DNA of 40,012 nucleotides from Treponema sp. (GCA_009781635.1 WQXU01000023.1:1-40012); one strand, 5' to 3'; shown: positions 23,643 to 33,445, counted from the first letter of the stretch. The notes: a model not told the origin generated them from the sequence alone. Numbers and translations are program-made.

Positions 23643-24968
23643 TTACAAGTTACGTCCGCGCAATTTCCCGCGCTTTACTAAACCCTCATGATGATGCATT
23701 TTCAGCAATCCCTCAATCTGCGTCATGGTATCAAGGCCGACGCCTACCATAATAAGCAGCGATGTACCGCCCATCAGGTAAGCGACTGAAGACGGAATTC
23801 TAAAGGCCAATTGAATAAGGGTCGGTGTGACCGCTATAAAGGCCAGATATAACGAGCCGGGAAGCACAATGCGGTTCAGGATCTTTGTAAGATGTTCTTC
23901 TATCCTCTCTGTCCTAATCCCGGGAATGGAACCGCCGTTCTCCCTTATTTGTTTTGCTATTTCTATAGGATTAAGCGTTACCTGCGTATAGAAATATGCA
24001 AAGAAAACAATGAGAAGCACATAAATTATATTATATAAAAGGCTCTGAGGACTTAACGCGCTTGCAACTGATGTAAGCCAGTTATTGTCACCGCCGAGAG
24101 ACTGCGCAATCTGCATGGGGAACATCAAAATTGATGATGCGAAAATAACAGGGATAACTCCTGATGGGTTTATCTTAAACGGAATATAGGTATTCTGCGC
24201 GCCGTACATTTTTCTGCCGACAACGCGCTTGGCATAATTGACAGGTATCTTTCTTTGCCCCTGCTGTTCAAAAACAACAAGCGCTACAATCGCTACAAAC
24301 ATGACAAGAACAATAATGACAAACACAGGGTTAATATCGCCGTTTCTCATCATTCTGAACAACTGAAAAACAGCATCCGGAAGCCTTGCGACAATACCAG
24401 CATATATCAGAAGCGATATACCATTGCCAACGCCGCGTTTTGTAATCTGCTCGCCTATCCACATAAGGAACATGGTCCCTGTTGTAACTGTAAGTATCGA
24501 TATCACCGTGAACTGGAACATATTAACGTAAAGAAGATTCTCTACCTGCCTGTCTATGTATCTTGCAAACTGTGAAACCGCAAGCGCCTGAATAATACAG
24601 ACCACCACGGTTCCGTAACGCTGCCATTTTTGAATTTTCTTGCGGCCGCCGTCTTCCTGTGATATTTTTTTCAGGTTCGGGAACACAATCGGAAGGAGCT
24701 GCATAATAATGGACATTGTAATATAAGGCATGATCCCAAGCATGAATACCGAGAAGTTGGAGAACGCGCCGCCTGCGAAGAAGTCAAGATAATCGACTAT
24801 CGGATTGCCCGTTCCCTGAGACATAAAAAACCGCGACAATTCTCTTACATTAATTCCCGGTATCGGGAACACAGCGCCAATACGGAATACAACAAGCATC
24901 CCGAAGGTAAAGAGAATGCGCTCGCGCAGTTCTTTAATTCTAAACATTCCAATTATGGGATTAGCCAT
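23643..24968 (-). CDS. secY: Protein translocase subunit SecY
   Basis: This 441-residue inner-membrane protein is the channel of the Sec translocon. About ten hydrophobic helices are visible, with typical SecY segments such as IPGINV early on, PYITMSIIMQLL, the cytoplasmic loop with VNYAKRVVG, and IRENGGSIPGIR. It exports unfolded proteins with SecA and inserts membrane proteins with the ribosome. It begins 3 bp after rplO. In most bacteria adk, map or infA follow; here rpmJ follows directly after 29 bp. Confidence 0.98.
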   Translation of the reverse strand: MANPIIGMFRIKELRERILFTFGMLVVFRIGAVFPIPGINVRELSRFFMSQGTGNPIVDYLDFFAGGAFSNFSVFMLGIMPYITMSIIMQLLPIVFPNLKKISQEDGGRKKIQKWQRYGTVVVCIIQALAVSQFARYIDRQVENLLYVNMFQFTVISILTVTTGTMFLMWIGEQITKRGVGNGISLLIYAGIVARLPDAVFQLFRMMRNGDINPVFVIIVLVMFVAIVALVVFEQQGQRKIPVNYAKRVVGRKMYGAQNTYIPFKINPSGVIPVIFASSILMFPMQIAQSLGGDNNWLTSVASALSPQSLLYNIIYVLLIVFFAYFYTQVTLNPIEIAKQIRENGGSIPGIRTERIEEHLTKILNRIVLPGSLYLAFIAVTPTLIQLAFRIPSSVAYLMGGTSLLIMVGVGLDTMTQIEGLLKMHHHEGLVKRGKLRGRNL

Positions 24969-24971
24969 TGT

Positions 24972-25505
24972 TTACTTTCCGCCTGCCTTTTTTGCTTTCT
25001 TTACTGCTTTTTTTCCCTGACCCATTTTGTTTTTCGGGCGCTCTTTTACAACAGCAGGAATTACCGATACTTCTCCGCCCAGCTTTTCAATTTTTTCCTT
25101 AGCCGAAGCGGAAACTGCATCAACCTTAAAGTTAAGTTTTTTTGAAAAATTGCCGTTGCCGAGAATTTTTACAGGTTCTTTGCCGTTTAAAAGACCCTTT
25201 TTATGCATGGTTGCAAGGTCAACAGTTTCACCTGCTTCATAGCGTTTTTCGATTTCGCCGAGATTGACAATCTGCCATTCCTGTTTAAACGGCTGATTCG
25301 AAAACCCTCTGCGTGCAAGCCGCCTGTATAAGGGCATCTGTCCGCCTTCAAATCCTACGTATGGAGTACCTCCGCCGGAACGGGCCTGCTGACCCTTGTG
25401 TCCCTTACCGGAAGTTGTGCCTCTTCCGCAGCCCTGTCCGCGTCCAACTACTTTTTTGCGTTTATTTGCGCCAACAGGTGCGCGTAAATTAAAATCGTGC
25501 GCCAT
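24972..25505 (-). CDS. rplO: 50S ribosomal protein L15
   Basis: This 177-residue protein matches L15: an N-terminal Gly-rich basic tail (KVVGRGQGCGRGTTSGKGHKG type) and FEGGQMPLYRRLARRGFSN. A basic C-terminal extension (GKKAVKKAKKAGGK) makes it longer than the 144-150 residues common in the family. L15 is a late-assembly protein of the 50S core. Its ATG overlaps the rpmD stop by one base (TAATG). Confidence 0.97.
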   Translation of the reverse strand: MAHDFNLRAPVGANKRKKVVGRGQGCGRGTTSGKGHKGQQARSGGGTPYVGFEGGQMPLYRRLARRGFSNQPFKQEWQIVNLGEIEKRYEAGETVDLATMHKKGLLNGKEPVKILGNGNFSKKLNFKVDAVSASAKEKIEKLGGEVSVIPAVVKERPKNKMGQGKKAVKKAKKAGGK

Positions 25506-25687
25506 TATTTACATTCCTCTACACTTACTAAATGAGAAACAGCCTTAACCATCCCCATAATAGCCGGGCTTGCTTCCTGTATTTTACTGGAACCAATTTT
25601 ACGAAGACCCAGAGAACGAACTGTAGCGCGGTGTTTTGGAAGAGCGCCTATGGTACTGCGTACAAGGCGTATCTTTATCTTTGACAT
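25505..25687 (-). CDS. rpmD: 50S ribosomal protein L30
   Basis: This 60-residue protein starts at ATG 25687 (MSKIKIRLVRSTIG). An in-frame alternative four codons earlier is rejected because GGGGGT ahead of 25687 fits as the ribosome binding site. The sequence matches L30 over its full length (SLGLRKIGSSKIQEASPAIMGM). It starts 2 bp after the rpsE stop, in the usual rpsE-rpmD-rplO order. Confidence 0.96.
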   Translation of the reverse strand: MSKIKIRLVRSTIGALPKHRATVRSLGLRKIGSSKIQEASPAIMGMVKAVSHLVSVEECK

Positions 25688-25689
25688 GT

Positions 25690-26340
25690 TTACCCCCACA
25701 GCTCGTTCAGGGATTTGCCCCTGTTCCTTGATATTGTCCTAGCATCCATCATCTTGCCGATGCATTCAAATGTTGCCTTGACCACATTATATTGATTCGA
25801 CGAGCCGATGGACTTTGAAAGTACATCGGTAACGCCGCCTGCTTCCATGATTGCGCGCACAGGGCCTCCGGCGATAATACCGGTTCCCGAGCGGGCAGGT
25901 TTTAACAGAACATATGACGATTTAAAGAATCCTTTTGATTCATGCGGAATTGTTCCGTTCTTTACAGGAAGCTTAACCATGTTACGTTTTGCTTTATCGA
26001 TACTTTTCCGGATAGCTTCGGAAACATCATTTGCTTTGCCAAAACCAAAGCCGACTTTTCCCTTGCGATCCCCGATAACAGTGAGCGCCGAGAATGAAAA
26101 GCGTCTTCCGCCCTTTACAACCTTTGCAGTTCTGTTAAGTTTTACAAGTTTCTCAACAAATTCTTTTTCTACAGGTTCGCGATCACCCCTGTCACGGCTG
26201 CGGCCTCTGCGCCTGCCATCGTGGCTTCCTCTGCCCTCATGACGGGCTTCTGCTGCTGCAGGCTCGTCTGTCTCAACTTCTTTATCTTCGATATTATCTT
26301 CGCTCATTTTTTCGTTGATCATATCCTTTGATTTTGCCAT
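25690..26340 (-). CDS. rpsE: 30S ribosomal protein S5 with a long N-terminal extension
   Basis: Residues from about 55 onward match S5 (EFVEKLVKLNRTAKVVKGG, then GFGFGKANDVSEAIRKSIDKAK). S5 lies at the mRNA entry site and affects decoding accuracy. The protein is 216 residues against about 167 in E. coli. The extra ~50 N-terminal residues begin acidic (EDNIEDKEVETDEP) and turn into an Arg/Gly-rich stretch (GRRRGRSRDRGDR). The ATG has a strong GGGGGAAT ribosome binding site, so the extension is probably translated. Confidence 0.95.
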   Translation of the reverse strand: MAKSKDMINEKMSEDNIEDKEVETDEPAAAEARHEGRGSHDGRRRGRSRDRGDREPVEKEFVEKLVKLNRTAKVVKGGRRFSFSALTVIGDRKGKVGFGFGKANDVSEAIRKSIDKAKRNMVKLPVKNGTIPHESKGFFKSSYVLLKPARSGTGIIAGGPVRAIMEAGGVTDVLSKSIGSSNQYNVVKATFECIGKMMDARTISRNRGKSLNELWG

Positions 26341-26348
26341 TATTCCCC

Positions 26349-26711
26349 CTAGAAATTGATTCCCGCTTTCCGGGTTCCATCGGCCAGAGCCTTTACAATT
26401 CCATGATATAAATATCCGTTGCGATCAAAAACTACAGAGTTTATGTTTTTATCCAGCAGACGTTTACCGACAATTTCACCTAACTTCGCAGCGCCTGCGA
26501 CAGTTGTCTTTATTTCTTTTAAATCCTTTTCAAGCGATGAAGCCGAAACAATGGTATGACCCTTTGTATCATCAATAATCTGAACTGAAAGACAGCGGTT
26601 GCTTTTTGTAACAGTCATTCGCGGACGTTCTGCAGTTCCGGAAATTCTCTTGCGAATATGCACCTTTCTTCTGAGCCGCTTTCTGTCTTTTTCCAGCATT
26701 TTTTGTAACAT
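26349..26711 (-). CDS. rplR: 50S ribosomal protein L18
   Basis: This 120-residue protein matches L18 (RRKVHIRKRISGTAERPRM, then VVFDRNGYLYHGIVKALADGTRKAGINF at the C-terminus). L18 binds 5S rRNA together with L5. The ATG at 26711 has an AGGGG-type site upstream. The second Met (codon 5) is a weaker alternative start. It lies between rplF (11 bp) and rpsE (8 bp). Confidence 0.96.
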   Translation of the reverse strand: MLQKMLEKDRKRLRRKVHIRKRISGTAERPRMTVTKSNRCLSVQIIDDTKGHTIVSASSLEKDLKEIKTTVAGAAKLGEIVGKRLLDKNINSVVFDRNGYLYHGIVKALADGTRKAGINF

Positions 26712-26722
26712 ACTGCCTACCC

Positions 26723-27262
26723 CTACTTCACGCCTGATTTGCCGACTTTCCGCCTGATAATTTCATTATCATAACGGATACCCTTGCCCTTGTAAGGTTC
26801 GGGGCCTCTTAATTTGCGAATCTGCGCCGCAAATTCTCCAACACGCTGTTTTTCAATTCCTGAAATTGTCAATTTGCCGCCCGGATCAACTGTGACAGCA
26901 AGTCCGTCAGGAATTGCAACATAAATATCGTTGGAGTATCCAAGGCTCATAGACAGGAGTTTTCCCTGAACTTCGGCTTTGTAACCAACTCCGTTTACAA
27001 TAAGCGATTTGTTAAAACCGGTTGTAACTCCGGTTACCATATTATTGAGGAGATTGCGGTATAGACCGTGAAACGATTTTGACTGTTTATCCTCATTTAT
27101 CCGGCTAACGAATATTTCTCCGCCCTTGTCTTCAAATGTGATGACAGGATGGTATTTTTGTTGCAGTTTCCCCTTTGGCCCTTCAACGAATATCTCTTCA
27201 TTCTGAAAAGTAACCTTGACCCCCGCGGGAACCTTAACCGGTATTTTTCCGATTCTTGACAT
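26723..27262 (-). CDS. rplF: 50S ribosomal protein L6
   Basis: This 179-residue protein has the L6 pattern: [15 protein letters not shown] at the start, then [12 protein letters not shown], and the C-terminal signature [12 protein letters not shown] followed by a basic tail. L6 supports the GTPase-associated region of the 50S subunit. The length is normal. It lies 38 bp after rpsH. Confidence 0.97.
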   Translation of the reverse strand: MSRIGKIPVKVPAGVKVTFQNEEIFVEGPKGKLQQKYHPVITFEDKGGEIFVSRINEDKQSKSFHGLYRNLLNNMVTGVTTGFNKSLIVNGVGYKAEVQGKLLSMSLGYSNDIYVAIPDGLAVTVDPGGKLTISGIEKQRVGEFAAQIRKLRGPEPYKGKGIRYDNEIIRRKVGKSGVK

Positions 27263-27300
27263 ATACCCCTCTTACCAAACTCGTATTACAATACGTCGTA

Positions 27301-27699
27301 TTACCATACGGTACAAATAATTTCACCGCCGACTTTTTTCTCTGCGGCTTTTTTGCCTGTTGTAACACCCTGTGACGTGGAAACGATCAGGGTTCCGTAA
27401 CCGTTCAATACCCTCGGCATATTTTTATAGCCCATGTAAACACGGCGGCCGGGTTTTGAAACCTTTTCAATGCCATGAATAATTGGGGCGGTATTGTCAT
27501 CGTACTTAAGGAAAACCCGGATTACATTTGCACCTTCCTGATTTGCCTTTTTGAAATTCTTAATATACCCTTCGGTCTTCAATATCTTGACTATCTCAAG
27601 CTTAAGCCTGGAGGTGGGAATATCAACTTTTTCATGCTTTGCCATGCCGGCATTCCGTATCTTTGTCAGCATGTCTGCAACGGGATCTGATACGCTCAT
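27301..27699 (-). CDS. rpsH: 30S ribosomal protein S8
   Basis: This 132-residue protein matches S8: [23 protein letters not shown] at the start and [17 protein letters not shown] near the end, which forms the 16S rRNA contact. S8 is a central-domain assembly protein and represses the spc operon in E. coli. No obvious S8 target hairpin was identified here. It follows rpsZ by 9 bp. Confidence 0.97.
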   Translation of the reverse strand: MSVSDPVADMLTKIRNAGMAKHEKVDIPTSRLKLEIVKILKTEGYIKNFKKANQEGANVIRVFLKYDDNTAPIIHGIEKVSKPGRRVYMGYKNMPRVLNGYGTLIVSTSQGVTTGKKAAEKKVGGEIICTVW

Positions 27700-27708
27700 C
27701 CTATTCTC

Positions 27709-27894
27709 CTACCAGCTAGATTTTGTTACGCCGGGAATCATCCCTTCGCTTGCGAGTTTACGGAAACAAAGGCGGCACATTTCATATTTCCGTAAAAAGC
27801 CTCGCGGCCTTCCGCAAATCCTGCAGCGGTTTACCTTGCGTGTTTTGTACTTGGGTGTCCGCTGCGCTTTAATAATCATTGCTTTACGTGCCAT
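27709..27894 (-). CDS. rpsZ: 30S ribosomal protein S14, zinc-binding type Z
   Basis: This 61-residue protein is the short zinc form of S14, with two CxxC pairs (CRIC and CRLC) and the conserved core [21 protein letters not shown]. The non-zinc form would be about 100 residues. It belongs to the 30S head. Position between rplE and rpsH is standard. Confidence 0.97.
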   Translation of the reverse strand: MARKAMIIKAQRTPKYKTRKVNRCRICGRPRGFLRKYEMCRLCFRKLASEGMIPGVTKSSW

Positions 27895-27962
27895 TTACAC
27901 TCCTCTATTATGCCCGCACCGCGGGCAATTTACGAATGAGGTTTGTCTAAACCTCTTCTGCT

Positions 27963-28517
27963 CTATTTTTTAAAAGGCATTCCAAACTTTGAAAGGAACG
28001 CTTTTGCTTCCGCATCTGTTTTTGCAGATGTAACAATAACGATATTTAATCCGGCAACTTTTTCAATTTTATCAAAGTCAATTTCCGGAAAAATAATCTG
28101 CTCCTGAATCCCAAGTGAATAATTTCCGCGGCCGTCAAACGCATTCTGATTAATGCCATGGAAGTCCTTTACACGGGGAAGCGCGACATTAACAAGCCTG
28201 TCAAAAAACTCATACATCATGGCGCCGCGAAGCGTTACTTTTGCTCCTATTTCCTGTCCCTGTCTTATCTTAAAGTTTGCAATACTCTTTTTTGCCTTTG
28301 TCTTTACAGCTTTCTGCCCTGTTATCTGAGTTAAGGTATCGATGGCGGCATCCAAAAGTTTTTTATTCTGCAGCGCTTCGCCGACACCCATGCTTACCAC
28401 AATTTTTTCCAGTTTGGGTATCTGCATGGTTGATTTAAAGTTAAACTCTTTAAACAATTCAGGAGCTATCTGCTCTTTATATATTTTTTTCAGCCGGGGT
28501 ACATTATTTTTTACCAT
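27963..28517 (-). CDS. rplE: 50S ribosomal protein L5
   Basis: This 184-residue protein starts at ATG 28517, which has GGAGG ahead with a 7-nt spacer; an in-frame start nine codons upstream lies inside rplX and is rejected. It matches L5 ([21 protein letters not shown], then [23 protein letters not shown]). L5 binds 5S rRNA and contacts the P-site tRNA. Its ATG shares one base with the rplX stop (TAATG). Confidence 0.97.
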   Translation of the reverse strand: MVKNNVPRLKKIYKEQIAPELFKEFNFKSTMQIPKLEKIVVSMGVGEALQNKKLLDAAIDTLTQITGQKAVKTKAKKSIANFKIRQGQEIGAKVTLRGAMMYEFFDRLVNVALPRVKDFHGINQNAFDGRGNYSLGIQEQIIFPEIDFDKIEKVAGLNIVIVTSAKTDAEAKAFLSKFGMPFKK

Positions 28518-28840
28518 TACATTGCCTCCCCGCATTTTCTGCAAACCCTAACCTTTTTGCCGCCGTCCAGTTTAAAACCGGTACGGGTAGGCCCGCATTT
28601 TTTACAGACGATCATCAGATTGGATGAATGCAAAGCTGCTTCAATCTCGACAATGCCGCCTGCATCGGACTGTTTTCTTTTCTTTTTTGCCTTCTTTACA
28701 AGATTCACGCCCTGAACAACAATCCTGTCCTTGTCACGCAGAATCTTTAGAACCCTGCCTCTTTTTCCCTTATCTTTTCCGGCGATTACTTCGACGGTAT
28801 CTTCTTTTTTAAGTTTAAATTTATGCATTGCTTCAGCCAT
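28517..28840 (-). CDS. rplX: 50S ribosomal protein L24
   Basis: This 107-residue protein has the KOW motif of L24 ([20 protein letters not shown]) and a C-terminal zinc-ribbon-like CKKC...CRKC pattern found in many L24 proteins. L24 starts assembly of the 50S subunit and sits at the tunnel exit. The ATG at 28840 has AGGAG ahead. It lies 24 bp after rplN. Confidence 0.97.
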   Translation of the reverse strand: MAEAMHKFKLKKEDTVEVIAGKDKGKRGRVLKILRDKDRIVVQGVNLVKKAKKKRKQSDAGGIVEIEAALHSSNLMIVCKKCGPTRTGFKLDGGKKVRVCRKCGEAM

Positions 28841-28864
28841 AATTAACTCCTATTAAACCTGCGG

Positions 28865-29236
28865 CTACAAAACTTCCGGCGCAAGGGATACAATTTTCAT
28901 GAACTCGGTTCTTTCTCTTAACTCACGCGCTACAGGCCCGAAAATACGTTTTCCCTTGGGATTTAACGCAGCGTCAATAATTACACAGGCGTTATCGTCA
29001 AATCTTATATAGGTACCGTCGGGACGGCGGTATTCCTTGCTTGTCCGCACCACAACTGCCTTTTCTACAGTGCCTTTTTTAATGGTAGATGTAGGAATCG
29101 CTTCCTTGACTGCCACTACAACGATGTCGCCGATTCCGGCATATCTGCGCTTGCTTCCGCCCAAAACTTTGATGCACTGGGCTTTTTTTGCACCTGAGTT
29201 ATCCGCCACATTCAGGAGGCTTTCCACTTGAACCAT
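28865..29236 (-). CDS. rplN: 50S ribosomal protein L14
   Basis: This 123-residue protein starts at ATG 29236 ([20 protein letters not shown]), two codons inside an alternative ATG that abuts the GGGGGAG site too closely. It matches L14 along its length ([36 protein letters not shown]). L14 forms an intersubunit bridge and is the RsfS docking protein in other bacteria. Confidence 0.97.
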   Translation of the reverse strand: MVQVESLLNVADNSGAKKAQCIKVLGGSKRRYAGIGDIVVVAVKEAIPTSTIKKGTVEKAVVVRTSKEYRRPDGTYIRFDDNACVIIDAALNPKGKRIFGPVARELRERTEFMKIVSLAPEVL

Positions 29237-29249
29237 ATTCATCTCCCCC

Positions 29250-29522
29250 TTATCTGGCGCGCTCTATTATTTCAACAAGCTTCCAGCACTTTTCTTTGCT
29301 GATCGGCCTGCACTCAATGACACGAACACGATCGCCCGTTTTCGCTTCATTCTTCTCGTCATGGGCCTTAACTTTTTTTGACCGTTTGACATATTTTTTA
29401 TAAAGAGGATGGAGGGCAAGTGTTTCGATTGAAACAACAATTGACTTTTCCATTTTATCGCTCTTTACTGTTCCGATAAATTCTTTTTTGCCGCTTCTGG
29501 CTTTTTCTGTCTGCGCTGTCAT
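29250..29522 (-). CDS. rpsQ: 30S ribosomal protein S17
   Basis: This 90-residue protein matches S17 ([57 protein letters not shown]). S17 binds the 5' domain of 16S rRNA early in assembly. Its ATG overlaps the rpmC stop by one base (TAATG), indicating coupled translation. Confidence 0.97.
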   Translation of the reverse strand: MTAQTEKARSGKKEFIGTVKSDKMEKSIVVSIETLALHPLYKKYVKRSKKVKAHDEKNEAKTGDRVRVIECRPISKEKCWKLVEIIERAR

Positions 29523-29737
29523 TACTTAGCCTCCGCCGCTTTCTTCTGCTCTGCAATTTCATGCGCACGGATTAATGTATTAATCCTTGCAATCTGACGT
29601 CTGAGTATACGCTTCTGCAGGGGATTGTCTACATGACCGATAACCATTTTAAAGCGGAATTCCATATATTTCTTTTTTAATTCTTCCCGTTTAACTTTGA
29701 GTTCGGGATATGACAAGTTCTTGAATGAATTTTTCAT
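29522..29737 (-). CDS. rpmC: 50S ribosomal protein L29
   Basis: This 71-residue protein matches L29 ([23 protein letters not shown], then [18 protein letters not shown]). L29 lies at the polypeptide exit tunnel near the SRP docking site. The ATG at 29737 has a strong GGAGGAAGGG site. It follows rplP by 9 bp. Confidence 0.96.
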   Translation of the reverse strand: MKNSFKNLSYPELKVKREELKKKYMEFRFKMVIGHVDNPLQKRILRRQIARINTLIRAHEIAEQKKAAEAK

Positions 29738-29746
29738 CCCTTCCTC

Positions 29747-30175
29747 CTAAGCCCCAAGTTCCATTTCACAGCGGGCGACAAATTTTGTTTTAATCGGCAG
29801 TTTGGAACCTGCCAGCGCCATTGCTTCTTCCGCCAGAGTCCTTGATATACCGCCGCCCAATTCGAACATTACCGTACCCGGTTTAACAACCGCTACCCAA
29901 TATTCCGGAGCGCCTTTTCCCTTACCCATGCGGGTTTCCGCAGGTTTCTTTGAAAAGGGTTTATCACAGAAAATCCGTATCCACATTTTGCCGCCGCGTT
30001 TTACATGACGGTTTATGGCAACACGGGCTGCCTCAATTTGACGGTTTGTGATCCACATCCTGTCCAAAGCAACAAGAGCATAATCGCCAAACACAACACT
30101 GTTACACCTTGTAGCATTTCCGGGCATATTGCCCCTTTGCACTTTACGGCGCTTTACACGTTTTGGACTCTGCAT
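29747..30175 (-). CDS. rplP: 50S ribosomal protein L16
   Basis: This 142-residue protein matches L16 ([59 protein letters not shown]). The early GNMPGNATR replaces the more usual GR.KG.A.[RG]G pattern but the domain is otherwise typical. L16 contacts the tRNA at the A site and the peptidyl transferase centre. It starts 9 bp after rpsC. Confidence 0.96.
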   Translation of the reverse strand: MQSPKRVKRRKVQRGNMPGNATRCNSVVFGDYALVALDRMWITNRQIEAARVAINRHVKRGGKMWIRIFCDKPFSKKPAETRMGKGKGAPEYWVAVVKPGTVMFELGGGISRTLAEEAMALAGSKLPIKTKFVARCEMELGA

Positions 30176-30184
30176 ATATAACCT

Positions 30185-30889
30185 CTAACTCCTGGCAGGA
30201 GCTCTATCCCGTCTTTTGCGGACAAGAGCGCCTGCGTCTTCTTTTTGTTCCTTACCGTACTTCATGCCGTTGTAAACCCAAACCTTTACGCCAATTGAAC
30301 CAAAGGGAGTATGCGCTTCGGCAAAACCGTAATCAATATCCGCACGCAATGTATGAAGAGGAATGCGTCCTTCCTTGGCTTCCTCGGTGCGCGACATTTC
30401 CGCTCCTCCGAGCCTTCCTGAGAGACGCACCTTTACACCCTGCGCATTGCCTTTTTTAATTGCGTTTGTAATCGCCTGTTTCATTGTGCGCCTGAACGAA
30501 GAGCGCGCAAGTAACTGCCGCGCGATATTCTGAGCAATTATCTGGGCATTATTGTCGGCGTTTCTTACTTCTTTAATTTTTATCTGGACTTTTTTGCTGA
30601 CTTTCTTTTGTAAATCGTTGCCTATTTTTTCGATGTTTGCGCCCTTAACGCCGATGATGACTCCGGGACGGGCGGTATGAATCGTAATCGTAATTCTTTG
30701 CGGATGACGGATAATTTCCAGCTCCGCTATGTCGGCGCCCTTTGTTTCGGGCATATCCATAATAATCTTGCGAAGCTGCAAATCTTCATGAAGAGCATCG
30801 ACATATTCTTTTGGATCAACATACCAACGGGAGCCCCATGTTTTATTAATACCGATTCTAAGACCGGTAGGATTAACTTTTTGTCCCAT
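30185..30889 (-). CDS. rpsC: 30S ribosomal protein S3
   Basis: This 234-residue protein has the S3 opening [13 protein letters not shown], the KH-type RNA-binding motif ([16 protein letters not shown]) and the C-terminal domain with [33 protein letters not shown]3 lines the mRNA entry channel. The ATG shares one base with the rplV stop (TAATG). Confidence 0.98.
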   Translation of the reverse strand: MGQKVNPTGLRIGINKTWGSRWYVDPKEYVDALHEDLQLRKIIMDMPETKGADIAELEIIRHPQRITITIHTARPGVIIGVKGANIEKIGNDLQKKVSKKVQIKIKEVRNADNNAQIIAQNIARQLLARSSFRRTMKQAITNAIKKGNAQGVKVRLSGRLGGAEMSRTEEAKEGRIPLHTLRADIDYGFAEAHTPFGSIGVKVWVYNGMKYGKEQKEDAGALVRKRRDRAPARS

Positions 30890-31296
30890 TATTTAGCCGC
30901 CTTTTTTAAAGGTTTTTTTTCAGTTTTATCGCTTTCTGACGAAGCGCCTGCCGCCTCATCAACTACCACAGTTATATGACATAGCCTTTTTAACTGCATA
31001 TCCGCTCTTCCCCTGCCGCGAAACCAGATTCTTTTCAGGCGGGGGCCGTCATCAACATATATCTCCCGGACATAAAGCATATCCTCATCAAGCTTCTTGT
31101 TATCTGACAATGCGTTTGATGCGGCTGATTTTACTGTTTTGCGGATAAGCTTTGCTCCCTTATGAGGCATGTTTTCCAAAATGGAAATTGCTTCCGGAAA
31201 AGGCTTACGGCGCACAAGGTCTGCGACCGGCCTTATTTTGTAGGGCGATCCAATGAGGAATTTACTTATTGCCCTGTAACCTGTTTTCTCTTTCAT
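30889..31296 (-). CDS. rplV: 50S ribosomal protein L22
   Basis: This 135-residue protein matches L22 ([72 protein letters not shown]). A short charged tail ([18 protein letters not shown]) is added beyond the normal end. Its beta hairpin lines the exit tunnel. It starts 8 bp after rpsS. Confidence 0.97.
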   Translation of the reverse strand: MKEKTGYRAISKFLIGSPYKIRPVADLVRRKPFPEAISILENMPHKGAKLIRKTVKSAASNALSDNKKLDEDMLYVREIYVDDGPRLKRIWFRGRGRADMQLKRLCHITVVVDEAAGASSESDKTEKKPLKKAAK

Positions 31297-31304
31297 AATT
31301 CTGC

Positions 31305-31586
31305 CTATTTTGCTCCTGCCTTTTTATCGGAGCCTGCGTGCCCGCGGAAAATCCGGGTTGGAGCGAACTCGCCAAGCTTATGACCAACAAGGTTCTCAGT
31401 GATATACACAGGAACCCATGTCTTACCATTGTAAACAGAAATGGTTCCGCCGACCATTTCGGGAATAATAGTTGAGCAGCGGGAATATGTTTTTATCATC
31501 TTTCTCTCTCCCGATTTACTCAATTCCAGTACCTTTTTATAAAGGCTCTTTTCTATAAAAGGACCCTTCTTGACAGATCTTGACAT
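31305..31586 (-). CDS. rpsS: 30S ribosomal protein S19
   Basis: This 93-residue protein matches S19 ([58 protein letters not shown]). S19 binds the 30S head with S13. The ATG has GGAAGGGAAT upstream. A 76-bp spacer, large for this operon, separates it from rplB and holds a palindrome. Confidence 0.97.
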   Translation of the reverse strand: MSRSVKKGPFIEKSLYKKVLELSKSGERKMIKTYSRCSTIIPEMVGGTISVYNGKTWVPVYITENLVGHKLGEFAPTRIFRGHAGSDKKAGAK

Positions 31587-31640
31587 ATTCCCTTCCTAAC
31601 CTCTGTTTAGTGCAAGTTTTTTAACCGCACAGTTTATCGG

Positions 31641-31663
31641 ACATGAAAAATTATTTTTCATGT
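31641..31663. repeat. Perfect palindrome abutting the rplB stop codon
   Basis: ACATGAAAAAT, a single T, then ATTTTTCATGT form an 11-bp perfect inverted repeat. Its last base (31663) is the last base of the rplB stop codon on the minus strand. It has no T-run after the stem in the direction of transcription, so it is not a typical terminator and may protect or process the 3' end of the upstream segment. Confidence 0.75.
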
Positions 31664-32493
31664 TACTTCTTCTTGCCCCGGCTGACAATAAACCTTGAAG
31701 ACGGTTTATTCTTTTTACGGGTTTTATATCCCTTTGTGGGCTGACCCCAGGGAGTTACAGGATGACCGCCCTTGCTTCTTCCTTCGCCGCCGCCATGCGG
31801 GTGGTCAACAGGATTCATTGACATGCCTCTTACTGTCGGGCGAATACCCTTCCAGCGTTTGCGGCCTGCCTTGCCCATGTTTGTATTCATATGATCTTCG
31901 TTGCCGACATTGCCTATTGTCGCATAACATTTTTTAAATACCATACGCATTTCACCGGAGGGCAGTTTTACTGTTACATAATCGCCTTCCTTGGCTGCGA
32001 TAAGTGCGCCAACGCCCGCAGAGCGCGCTATCTGGCCGCCCTTGCCAAGGGTAAGCTCAATATTGTATACGTTAAATCCCAGCGGGATATTTTCAAGCGG
32101 AAGAGCGTTCCCGGGTTCGATTGGAGCTTCAGGACCGCTAAGAATCCTTGCGCCTACTTTTAAATCCTTGGGAGCAATGATGTAGCGTTTCTCGCCGTCT
32201 TTGTAAAAAATGAGGGCAATGTTTGCGCTGCGGTTGGGATCATATTCAAGAGTTGCAACCTTGCCGGGTATTCCGATTTTGTCGCGCTTGAAATCGATGT
32301 CGCGGTATTTGCGCTTGTGTCCGCCGCCCTTGTGGCGCACGCTGATGCGTCCAAATGAATCGCGGCCTGACCCGCTTTTTTTGCCTTTTGTCAGGGTCTT
32401 TTCCGGTTTTGCGCCTTTTGTGAGCCCGGAGTAATCAAGGCTTACAAGCGTTCGCATTCCCGGTGTTATAGGTTTATATTTCTTAATAGCCAT
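31663..32493 (-). CDS. rplB: 50S ribosomal protein L2
   Basis: This 276-residue protein matches L2 along its length, including [14 protein letters not shown], the central RNA-binding region and the conserved [13 protein letters not shown] with the histidine needed for peptidyl transfer, then [16 protein letters not shown]2 is a primary 23S binder and bridges the subunits. It lies 11 bp after rplW. Confidence 0.98.
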   Translation of the reverse strand: MAIKKYKPITPGMRTLVSLDYSGLTKGAKPEKTLTKGKKSGSGRDSFGRISVRHKGGGHKRKYRDIDFKRDKIGIPGKVATLEYDPNRSANIALIFYKDGEKRYIIAPKDLKVGARILSGPEAPIEPGNALPLENIPLGFNVYNIELTLGKGGQIARSAGVGALIAAKEGDYVTVKLPSGEMRMVFKKCYATIGNVGNEDHMNTNMGKAGRKRWKGIRPTVRGMSMNPVDHPHGGGEGRSKGGHPVTPWGQPTKGYKTRKKNKPSSRFIVSRGKKK

Positions 32494-32504
32494 AATTTCC
32501 TACC

Positions 32505-32789
32505 CTACACGCCTTCGAAGATTGCAATCTTCTCATCTTTCGGAAGCCGTACAATCGCCTTCTTCCAGTTGGAAGTATAACCTGAACGGTAGCGCAGTCT
32601 TTTTGGTTTGCCGCCTACCACCATTGTCGTACAAGAAATGGGATTCACATTAAACAATCTTCTTACTGCTTCCTTTATCTGTGTTTTTGTAGCTGATGGC
32701 GCTACCTTAAAAACATACTTGCCTTCTTCGCGTAATTGATTCGCCTTTTCGGAAAGCACAGGTTCAATCAAAATATCTTCGTACTGCAT
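32505..32789 (-). CDS. rplW: 50S ribosomal protein L23
   Basis: This 94-residue protein matches L23 (DILIEPVLSEKANQLREEGKYVFKVAPSATKTQIKEAVRRLFNV, then KPKRLRYRSGYTSNWKKAIVRL). L23 is at the tunnel exit and docks trigger factor and SRP. The ATG shares one base with the rplD stop (TAATG). Confidence 0.97.
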   Translation of the reverse strand: MQYEDILIEPVLSEKANQLREEGKYVFKVAPSATKTQIKEAVRRLFNVNPISCTTMVVGGKPKRLRYRSGYTSNWKKAIVRLPKDEKIAIFEGV

Positions 32790-33445
32790 TATTGCGCTGC
32801 CTCCTCTGCGGGCCTGTTATCATCGGAACCGTAAAATTCACTGAGATTTTTTGCGGCAGTTTCCAGCATTAACACCTGACGGCCGTAAAAAAGCTCATGC
32901 GCTTCCAGGCGGTTATAGGAAAGATATTTAACCCAGGGAATATTCGCAGCTGCGCGTTTAATTTTGGGATCATCATCTTTTAAAATTAAAACTGTGCGTA
33001 AACCGGGTTCAAAATTATCAAGAAGAGAAGCCAGGTCTTTGGTTTTGCCTGACTCTATGGAAAAGTCTTCTATTATTTTTAATGTATCGCTTTGCGCTTT
33101 TAAACTAAGAATTGTCTTAAGCGCAAGCCTCTTTGCTTTTTTCGGCATTGAATAGGAATAATCCCTGGGTTTCGGCCCAAAGATTGTACCGCCGCCAACC
33201 AGAATGGGTGATTTTTTATCGCCGCGGCGGGCGCGTCCTGTGCCCTTCTGTTTATATGGTCTTGCATTTGAACCATTAACTTCGGCGCGGCCCTTTGTAC
33301 AAGCTGAACCCTGGCGTCTGTTTGCAAGTTCATTGTTAATTGCATACCAAATTAAATCTTCGTTAACAGGAAGGCCAAAAACATTATCATCAAGAACTAT
33401 TGTTCTAAGTTCCTTGCCTTCTTTTGAATACACTTTATAGTTCAT
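32789..33445 (-). CDS. rplD: 50S ribosomal protein L4
   Basis: This 218-residue protein matches L4, with the tunnel-lining loop region around RPYKQKGTGRARRGDKKSPILVGGGTIFGPKPRDY. L4 lines the exit tunnel and, in some bacteria, represses the S10 operon. The start is ATG 33445, with GGGACGG ahead, two bases after rplC. Confidence 0.97.
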   Translation of the reverse strand: MNYKVYSKEGKELRTIVLDDNVFGLPVNEDLIWYAINNELANRRQGSACTKGRAEVNGSNARPYKQKGTGRARRGDKKSPILVGGGTIFGPKPRDYSYSMPKKAKRLALKTILSLKAQSDTLKIIEDFSIESGKTKDLASLLDNFEPGLRTVLILKDDDPKIKRAAANIPWVKYLSYNRLEAHELFYGRQVLMLETAAKNLSEFYGSDDNRPAEEAAQ

